Positions 1-6,254 of a stretch of DNA of 50,270 nucleotides are shown here, one piece after another. How positions within the stretch are numbered: the first letter of the stretch is position 1; every line of letters starts with the position of its first letter. Where the stretch lies: positions 1-50,270 of the forward strand of contig CAMDPX010000023.1 of assembly GCA_945905295.1 (NCBI GenBank), written 5' to 3'. Below the pieces are notes generated by a model. The model had not been told where the DNA came from, searched no databases, and saw only the letters and a program-made list of their open reading frames with translations. Position numbers and translations under genes: made by a program. Origin of the DNA: Planctomyces sp. SH-PL62. Lineage in GTDB: Bacteria; Planctomycetota; Planctomycetia; Planctomycetales; Planctomycetaceae.

Positions 1-17
1 CGGTGTGCGGTTAAAAC

Positions 18-48
18 CACCGGGGGGGCTGACGCCGCCCCGCTCGCC
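18..48. repeat. Right half of the GC-rich palindromic repeat family (family A)
   Basis: A run of G followed by CTGACGCCGCCCCGCTCGCC is the right arm of a palindrome that recurs at 9098, 11867, 13123 and 41575. The left arm would lie outside the window. The open reading frame of the next gene can be read back through it, but the proper start of that gene is after it. Confidence 0.7.
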
Positions 49-70
49 AAAACACACGCGACAGAATGTG

Positions 71-688
71 ATGAGCGTCGCTGTCTTAAAACTTGGCGGC
101 AGTTTGCTCGATCTCGCGGATCTGCCGGATCGCTTGCGAGCGGTGGCGGCAATGCTCGCTGGCGATCGGCCGCTCTTGATCTGCGGTGGTGGCGCGGCCG
201 CCGATGTCGTGCGACGGTGGCATGACACTCACGGCTTGAGCGAAGAGCAGTCGCATTGGCTGGCGATGGACTCCATTCGACTCAACCAGCGGCTGCTGCT
301 GACGCTCATGCCGGAATTAGAACTCGTCTCGAACCGTGCCGCGGCCGAATCGGCTTGGCGTCGAGGTCGCGTGCCGCTGCTGGATCTGATGTCGTTCGTC
401 AGCATCGAAGAGACCGCGCCGGGTATGTGTGCAACGTTGCCGCATTCGTGGGACGTGACGAGTGATTCGCTCGCAGGCTGGGCCGCGATCCGCTGGCCGG
501 CGAGCCGGTTAGTGCTGCTGAAGTCGGCTGAGCTGCCCATCGCCGAGAGCGGCTTGAGCCTTCGCGAGGCGGCGGAACTCGGACTCGTCGATTCGTACTT
601 CCCGGTACTGGACCCAGAATTGCCGCCGACATCTTGGTGTACTTTGCGAGGCAGCGGCGCGGTCGAGTTCTGTCTGTTCGGTCGCTGA
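71..688 (+). CDS. Amino-acid-kinase-fold protein, MfnE-like
   Basis: A 205-residue protein of the aspartate/glutamate/uridylate kinase superfamily. The N-terminus has the phosphate-binding KLGGS motif (7-11). It is followed by a GGG loop (39-41), TSDS (130-133) and LLKS (149-152), with LVDSYF (172-177) near the end. The order and short length fit the archaeal MfnE type, which phosphorylates aminomethylfuran phosphate in methanofuran synthesis. Many planctomycetes carry folate-like C1 carriers of that kind, so a role in making a methylofuran-like cofactor is plausible but inferred. No other C1 gene is in view. The ATG at 71 is chosen because the frame upstream is translated repeat sequence; no strong ribosome site is visible. 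Confidence 0.75.
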   Translation: MSVAVLKLGGSLLDLADLPDRLRAVAAMLAGDRPLLICGGGAAADVVRRWHDTHGLSEEQSHWLAMDSIRLNQRLLLTLMPELELVSNRAAAESAWRRGRVPLLDLMSFVSIEETAPGMCATLPHSWDVTSDSLAGWAAIRWPASRLVLLKSAELPIAESGLSLREAAELGLVDSYFPVLDPELPPTSWCTLRGSGAVEFCLFGR

Positions 689-742
689 CGTGGCGATGGA
701 CTGCTTTCGAAAGCCAAACACTTCCCGTCGCAGGAGATTCCC

Positions 743-1570
743 ATGAGCGAAGATTTGAACGCCACTGCGTCGTCCGTGTTGCCGCCAGCGGTCGCCAGCC
801 GTTGGGGACGTCGTGCCCTCTACGTGTTGATCGGTGTGTTGTCTTTGTCGCCGGCCGGGTGGTGGCTGAGTGGAGCGATCAAGGACGCCCGCGAGGGTTC
901 GCGTCGTTCGAGTTGCAAATGTGGTCTGAAGCAGTTCGGGTTGGCGTTGCACAACTATCACGACACGTATGGCTCGTTTCCGCCGGCGTTCGTGCTGGGG
1001 CGGGATGGGAAGAAGTGGCATAGTTGGCGAGTGCTCATTCTGCCGTATCTCGGACAGCAGGAGTTGTACGCCGCATACCGCTTCGACGAACCGTGGGATG
1101 GTCCGAACAATCGCAAGCTGATCGAGAAGATGCCGGAGATTTTCGCGTGTCCCTCACAGCCCTGCCCGGCCAAGAAGGCCGTGGTGTTGTCGATCGGCGT
1201 GCTGGGGTGCGCCGGCGGCGGGCCGTCTGCAAACAGCGGTTTCACGAGCTACGCGGCGGTGCTTGGCCAGGATTGCGCGTTTCGCGGCGCTCGGCCTGTC
1301 AGCATCCAGGAGATCACGGACGGGATGTCAAACACGGTGCTGATCGGCGAATGCACACGCACGAAGACTCCGTGGACGAAGCCGGAGGACATCGACATCG
1401 CCTTCTATTCGAAGCTCGGCGGTCCCGATGGCTTTGGAGGTCGACACGACGCGGGATCGCATTTTTTGATGGGCGACGGCACGGTGCGGTTCATACCGAC
1501 GAACACGCCACAGACAACCGTGGACGGGCTCTTCACGCGCAATGGCGGCGAGACGATCAACGATTTCTGA
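743..1570 (+). CDS. DUF1559 family protein without a prepilin leader
   Basis: A 275-residue protein with the DUF1559 core seen in planctomycete pseudopilins: SRRSSCKCGLKQFGLALHNY (53-72), GSFPPA (77-82), a central CPS motif and a C-terminal GDGTVRF. Family members normally start with a type IV prepilin leader (GFTLIELL), as the gene at 27504 does. Here the N-terminus is a polar stretch followed by one membrane segment at about 25-44. It is therefore likely membrane anchored and not processed by a prepilin peptidase. A CAGGAG ribosome site precedes the ATG. It lies 54 bp after the kinase gene and may be cotranscribed. Function unknown. Confidence 0.85.
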   Translation: MSEDLNATASSVLPPAVASRWGRRALYVLIGVLSLSPAGWWLSGAIKDAREGSRRSSCKCGLKQFGLALHNYHDTYGSFPPAFVLGRDGKKWHSWRVLILPYLGQQELYAAYRFDEPWDGPNNRKLIEKMPEIFACPSQPCPAKKAVVLSIGVLGCAGGGPSANSGFTSYAAVLGQDCAFRGARPVSIQEITDGMSNTVLIGECTRTKTPWTKPEDIDIAFYSKLGGPDGFGGRHDAGSHFLMGDGTVRFIPTNTPQTTVDGLFTRNGGETINDF

Positions 1571-1667
1571 ATCGTGTCTCTCGACACCATCCGTGGAATC
1601 CGGCGTCGGTGGCGAAATGCGAATCCGAGCGATATGAACCTTGCAGCAACGCTGGTCTAACTGCTCA

Positions 1668-1901
1668 AACGGAGCGGTTTTGTTTTTGTCCCGTCAGGGA
1701 CACTCGAAAATAGCCCAGCACGTCAGTGCTGGGAGGGCCGTTTAGCGTGCCTCTTGAGTCCCGTCAGGGACGACAGAGCAGGATCGTTTGCTGTCGTCCC
1801 TAACGGGACTTTGTGAGGATTGTCACCACGAACCCCAGCACTGACGTGCTGGGCTATTCTCGATAAGTCCCTAGCGGGACTCAAAAACCGCTCAGTTTGA
1901 T
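1668..1901. repeat. Large nested palindrome between DUF1559 and LRR genes
   Basis: Outer arms of about 65-70 bp (1668-1732 and 1832-1901) are imperfect reverse complements. They share CAAAC-GAGCGGTTTT, the GTCCCGT/CAGGGAC box and TAGCCCAGCACGTCAGTGCT. A second stem (about 1756-1775 with 1792-1811) lies inside, with CCCGTCAGGGACGACAG opposite CTGTCGTCCC. Such intergenic palindromes are common in planctomycetes. It fills most of the 357-bp gap. It could act as a terminator or transcript-stabilising structure; no T-run follows it. Confidence 0.85.
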
Positions 1902-1927
1902 TCACTGGGCGAAAAGGGTAAGCCGAC

Positions 1928-4900
1928 ATGAATCTCTCTGGCGGTGCGAAGGTTGGTTGTGTTGCCGTCGTCTGGGGGTTGAGCTTGATGCTCGCCGGTT
2001 GCGGGAAAGATCCACCGCCGCCTCCGCCGCCCATTCCGATACCCGTGGCGCGACCGCCCGCGTTGCCGCCGAAAGTGGAGCCGCAGCCGTCTGCTGAAGA
2101 GTTGGCTAAGACACAAGCCGAGATCGAAGCGGCAGCCGCGAAGACGCTGCGCGACTTCGGCGCGGCGGTGCAGGTCAACGAGAGCGGGCAGGTGCTTCAC
2201 GTCAATCTGCTCAATCACCCCCGTTGCAATGATGAGGCGTTGGAGCCGCTCAAGTCATTGAAGAGTGTCGTCGCGCTCGATCTGCGCGGGACCAAGATCA
2301 GTGATGCAGCGCTCGCCATCGTTGGCGGATTGGAGTTGCTCGAAGAGTTGTATCTGGGCAATACGACGATCACCGATGCGGGACTGGAGAAGCTCAAGTC
2401 GCTGAGCAAGCTCAAGGTTCTCAATCTGGTCGGTACGCAGGTCAGCGACGCGGGTGTGATTGGATTGGCTGGCGAGTTGAAGGGTCTCAAAGCAGTCAAC
2501 TTGTTCAAGACGGAGGTCACCGACGCGGGGGTGCGCGGGCTGCAAAAGTTGGAAGAATTGGAAGTGCTCGTGTTGCCGCCGGCCGCGACGAATGAGTCGC
2601 TGGCCGTGGCCGAGGAACTGAAGAAGCTGCGCGTCTTGTGGGCCATCGAATCGAAAGTCACGGATGAAGGACTGATCAAGCTCGCGCTGCTCGATGGGCT
2701 GACTGAGCTGGATTTGTCGCAGACGGCGGTGACGATTGATGGCGTGCTCAATCTGGCTCAGCGGCGCAAGGAGATGTCGATCGCGTTTCCGAAAGGGCTG
2801 TGGGCGGGAGGCGCGTTGACGCTCAACGCGGCGGCGTCGGACGGGGACATGCCGGTGCTCGGCAAGCATGTGGAATTGACGGCGCTCTCGTTGCACGCGA
2901 CGCCGGTGACGGATGCGGGATTGGAGCCGCTGCGATCGCTGACGAAGTTGGAATCGCTGGCATTGCCGCCGACATCGACCGATGCCGCGCTCGACGTGCT
3001 GTTTGTGTTGAACGATTTGCAGAACCTGACGCTGGCCGGCGCGGCGATCACCGATGACGGTGCGAAAAAGCTCGAACGGCTGACCAAGCTGCAAACGCTC
3101 AGTCTGATTCGGACGCGCGTCGGCGATCGCGCGATGGAGTCCATCGGCAAGCTCGGCGACTTGAAGTCCCTGTGGCTGGACCAAACCGGAGTCGGCGATG
3201 CGGGGTTGCGATCGCTGGTCGGGTTGAAGCAATTGGAATTGCTCAGCCTGCGCGAGTCGGCGGTCACCGACGAAGGTCTGCCATCATTGCGTTCGCTGCA
3301 AAATCTCAAGCAACTGTCGTTGGGCTGGACGCGCGTGGGTGGCGGATCGCTCGACCCGTTCAAAGATCTGAAACAACTGGAGCAGTTGGATTTGATCGGC
3401 ACGCAGGTCAGCGCGGCTCAAGCGGCCGAGTTGAAGCAAGCGTTGCCGAAGTGCGAGATCGCGTATCCGACCGATCCGCTGTTGATCGCTCTGGCGGAAG
3501 CTCGCGGCGACATGAAGGTGGCTCTGAATGCGATTGGGCAAGTCAAGCTCGACGAGAAGTCGCAGCAGGTGGTGGCCATCAACGTCGCGCATGCGCGGTT
3601 CGAGGATGCGGGACTCGAACAAGTCGCGACGTTGAAGTCGTTGCAGAAGCTCAGCGTGATGGGGACGAAGGTCACCGACGCGGGGCTGAAGCACCTGCAC
3701 GGTCTGTCAGAACTGCAGGAGCTGTGGCTGGATGGCACGGCCGTCAGCGATGCGGGGTTGGAGGAACTCTTCACGCTCAAGAAGTTGAAGACGTTGTACG
3801 TTCGCGGGACGCGCGTGACGACGGCCGGTGCGCTGCGCGCGGCGGCCGCGTTGCCGAACACCGACTTGGCATTCACGCACGGCTCGCGCGATGCGACCGG
3901 CGTAACTTTGTTGTCCGGCGTGCAGGACGGCGATCTGGCCGCACTCAGCGAAGTGCCGAAGTTACTGGTGCTGCGGATTTACGATGCTCCGATGACCGAT
4001 GCCGGATTGGGGCACATCGCCGCGCTGGCCAATTTGCAGTGGCTGACGATCCACGGCGGCAAGTTCACAGCGACTGGCGTGAAATCGCTCTCGGCGTTGA
4101 AGAAGCTGGCAGTGCTGTCGCTGAACAGCACGCCGCTCGGCGACGACGGACTCAAGCCCATCTCCGAGATGCCGCAGTTGCAGGAGCTGTATGTCGCGCA
4201 GAGCAATGTCACGAATGAAGGGGTCTCACAGCTCAAGTCCTTGGCGAACCTCACCGCGTTGGACCTGTCGAACACGAAGGTGACAGGGTCGGGAATCGCG
4301 AATTTGGTTGGGCTGAAGAAGCTCGTCGTGCTGAATCTGACCAACACGGTGATGAGCGATAATCAGTTGACGAAACTGGCCCCGCAGATGCGTCAGCTCA
4401 AGCGGTTGGGGCTGCGCGGCACGCAGGTCACCGGGCCGGGGTTGAAGGCGCTCAGCGGCCTGACGCAGTTGGAAGTGCTCTGGTTGGACAACACGTCGGT
4501 CACCGGTCCCGGGTTGGCGAGCCTCAAGCCGCTGACGAATCTCACCGAGTTGGACCTCAGCGATTGCAAGTTTGTCAGCAACGGTCTGGAGAATCTGATG
4601 GGGATGACCAAGCTGAAGCGGCTGCGGCTCAACGGCATCCCTCTGCCGCAGAAGGATCTCGACCGGCTGCACGAAGCGTTGAAGGGTTGCGAGATCGTGT
4701 ACTCGCCCGATCCGCTGGTGAAGGCGCTGGCCGAGCAAAAGAACGACATCGCCAAGGCCTTGCCGACCGTCGCCGAGGTGAAGACCAACGACAAGGGAGA
4801 AATCATTGCGGTCAACTTCGAGGAGACCGCGATCACGAACGCCGGCCTCGAATCGCTGAAGAGCTTGAAGTCACTGAAGCGTCTCGACCTGTCCCGCTGC

Positions 4901-5401
4901 AACGTGACTGACGCGGGGATCGCGCATCTCGCGTTGCTGACGAGCCTCGAATCGCTCGATCTGAGCGCGACGGCGATCAGTGACAAAGCGCTCGCCTCGC
5001 TGGCCGGAATGTCGCAACTGGAGTCGCTCTTCTTGAGCGACACGGCGATCGGCGATCACGGACTGGAACAACTCAAGAAGCTGACGAAACTGCAACGGCT
5101 CGATCTGAGCGGCACGAAAATCACCGACAGCGGGATGCTGCTGCTCGTGAATTGGAAAGACCTGCGCGTGTTGAACCTCGCCAAGACGTCGATCACGAAC
5201 AACGGGCTGGCCGACCTGAAAGCGCTGTCGCAGTTGCAGAGCCTGGCGTTACGCGAAACGCAGACGGGCGACACGGGTTTGGAACATGTCGCCACGCTGA
5301 GCCGCTTGGAAACGGTGTGGCTCGAACAAACCAACGTGACCAAAGCCGGTGCGAATCGGCTACACGACGCACTGCCCAAGTGCCGCATCTACGGGCCGTG
5401 A
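1928..5401 (+). CDS. Giant leucine-rich-repeat lipoprotein
   Basis: 1157 residues. It has a lipoprotein signal with lipobox LAGC (Cys25), then a proline-rich linker (PPPPPPP at about 29-35) and a short helix. The rest is LRRs of about 23-24 residues with the planctomycete consensus L-x-x-L-x-L-x-x-T-x-V/I-T/S-D-A-G-L. The repeats form three modules, about 85-510, 511-925 and 926-1157. Each ends in L-x-x-A-L-x-x-C-x-I, and modules 2 and 3 reopen with DPL-x-x-ALAE followed by a V-x-x-N stretch. This points to duplication of whole LRR blocks. It is probably a membrane-anchored binding protein facing the periplasm or surface; the ligand is unknown. No enzymatic domain is visible. Confidence 0.9.
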   Translation: MNLSGGAKVGCVAVVWGLSLMLAGCGKDPPPPPPPIPIPVARPPALPPKVEPQPSAEELAKTQAEIEAAAAKTLRDFGAAVQVNESGQVLHVNLLNHPRCNDEALEPLKSLKSVVALDLRGTKISDAALAIVGGLELLEELYLGNTTITDAGLEKLKSLSKLKVLNLVGTQVSDAGVIGLAGELKGLKAVNLFKTEVTDAGVRGLQKLEELEVLVLPPAATNESLAVAEELKKLRVLWAIESKVTDEGLIKLALLDGLTELDLSQTAVTIDGVLNLAQRRKEMSIAFPKGLWAGGALTLNAAASDGDMPVLGKHVELTALSLHATPVTDAGLEPLRSLTKLESLALPPTSTDAALDVLFVLNDLQNLTLAGAAITDDGAKKLERLTKLQTLSLIRTRVGDRAMESIGKLGDLKSLWLDQTGVGDAGLRSLVGLKQLELLSLRESAVTDEGLPSLRSLQNLKQLSLGWTRVGGGSLDPFKDLKQLEQLDLIGTQVSAAQAAELKQALPKCEIAYPTDPLLIALAEARGDMKVALNAIGQVKLDEKSQQVVAINVAHARFEDAGLEQVATLKSLQKLSVMGTKVTDAGLKHLHGLSELQELWLDGTAVSDAGLEELFTLKKLKTLYVRGTRVTTAGALRAAAALPNTDLAFTHGSRDATGVTLLSGVQDGDLAALSEVPKLLVLRIYDAPMTDAGLGHIAALANLQWLTIHGGKFTATGVKSLSALKKLAVLSLNSTPLGDDGLKPISEMPQLQELYVAQSNVTNEGVSQLKSLANLTALDLSNTKVTGSGIANLVGLKKLVVLNLTNTVMSDNQLTKLAPQMRQLKRLGLRGTQVTGPGLKALSGLTQLEVLWLDNTSVTGPGLASLKPLTNLTELDLSDCKFVSNGLENLMGMTKLKRLRLNGIPLPQKDLDRLHEALKGCEIVYSPDPLVKALAEQKNDIAKALPTVAEVKTNDKGEIIAVNFEETAITNAGLESLKSLKSLKRLDLSRCNVTDAGIAHLALLTSLESLDLSATAISDKALASLAGMSQLESLFLSDTAIGDHGLEQLKKLTKLQRLDLSGTKITDSGMLLLVNWKDLRVLNLAKTSITNNGLADLKALSQLQSLALRETQTGDTGLEHVATLSRLETVWLEQTNVTKAGANRLHDALPKCRIYGP

Positions 5402-5408
5402 AAGCAAA

Positions 5409-5511
5409 GGGGTCGGGAGTCTTTTTCAGGTCGGACGAATGGCCATTGGGCGTCTGTTTGCGAGCGGACATCAAGTCGTCACTCGCCGACCTGAAAAAGA
5501 CTCCCGACCCC
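5409..5511. repeat. REPIN-like element, family B, copy 1
   Basis: Two 26-nt perfect inverted arms (5409-5434 and 5486-5511), starting GGGGTCGGGAGTCTTTTTCA, flank a 51-bp centre. The same arms occur at 39786-39872 around an unrelated centre. Paired inverted short repeats of this form match REPINs, which RAYT transposases mobilise in other bacteria. It sits between the 3' ends of convergent genes. Confidence 0.85.
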
Positions 5512-5522
5512 GTTCCGCGGAC

Positions 5523-6164
5523 TTACGACTCGCTCAGCCCCAGCTTCGTCAGTCGCTCCGCATCCAAGCCGAACTTCGCGACCGACTCGCGGAGCTTCGC
5601 GACCACGAAATGTTTGTGGTTGGCAACGTCTTGCTCGGTGATGGCCAGGTGCTCGGCGACTTCTTTGTTCTTCCAGCCGAGCACGAACAACAGTTCGATG
5701 CACTTGAGCCGCTGGAACTCGCCCCGTTCCCACCACTGCGAGATCAGACGCTGCAACGCATCTCCCAGCGCGGCGGTCTCGTGGGTTTGACGCTCGACGC
5801 TGCGGAACAAGCTGGAGGCGGCGCGATCGGAACCGGCCGGCTCGCGCGTGCCGCCGTCCGAGTCTTCCAGCAGCAGCGCCAGTTCCGGACGCCGACCGTT
5901 GCGGCGCAGCACGTCGGTCAGCTTGTGAGCCGCGATCGAGAACAGAAAACTTTCCAGCGGCGTTGCGTCATCGTAATTCGGCAAGCTGATGAGAAAGCCG
6001 AGAAACGTTTCCTGGACGACATCCTCGCTGGTCGCGCGGTTGCCCAGCCGGCTTTCAACAAACGCTTGCAAGCGTCCTTCGAAGCGGGCGATGCACTCTT
6101 CCCACGCACCCGGCTCACCACGCCGAATCTGAGCCACCAGCAGTCGGTCGAGTTCATTAGACAT
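5523..6164 (-). CDS. ECF-type RNA polymerase sigma factor
   Basis: 213 residues. Region 2 is visible as EDVVQETFLGFLISLP followed by a helix ending in HKLTDVLRR, the usual core-binding and -10 recognition part. Region 4 is the C-terminal helix-turn-helix around ELLFVLGWKNKEVAEHLAIT. Such factors redirect RNA polymerase to a small regulon. The ATG at 6164 (MSNELDRLL) is chosen because upstream codons are translated AT-rich repeat. The gene follows the RTX gene on the same strand with only a palindrome between them. No anti-sigma factor or kinase is adjacent. The spacing between regions 2 and 4 is acidic and Ser-rich. Confidence 0.88.
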   Translation of the reverse strand: MSNELDRLLVAQIRRGEPGAWEECIARFEGRLQAFVESRLGNRATSEDVVQETFLGFLISLPNYDDATPLESFLFSIAAHKLTDVLRRNGRRPELALLLEDSDGGTREPAGSDRAASSLFRSVERQTHETAALGDALQRLISQWWERGEFQRLKCIELLFVLGWKNKEVAEHLAITEQDVANHKHFVVAKLRESVAKFGLDAERLTKLGLSES

Positions 6165-6254
6165 TTTTGATTTTCGATTTTTGATTTTCGATTGAAAACA
6201 AGACGCCGCCCGCTGTTCCCCCAATCGAAAATCGAAAATCAAAAATCGAAAATC
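6165..6254. repeat. AT-rich inverted repeat of GATTTTCGATTTTT units
   Basis: The arms 6165-6195 and 6222-6254 are tandem GATTTT(C/T)GATT units and their reverse complement, around a GC-rich loop. The right end overlaps the stop codon of the RTX gene. The left end abuts the ATG of the sigma factor, so the ribosome-binding region of the sigma gene lies inside the repeat. A stem in the mRNA could control translation of the sigma factor. Confidence 0.8.

Noticed and set aside
2255-3232. 325-codon Arg/Gln-rich minus-strand frame, and similar frames across 1.9-5.4 kb
   Set aside because: Shadows of the LRR gene; low-complexity composition and no ribosome site.
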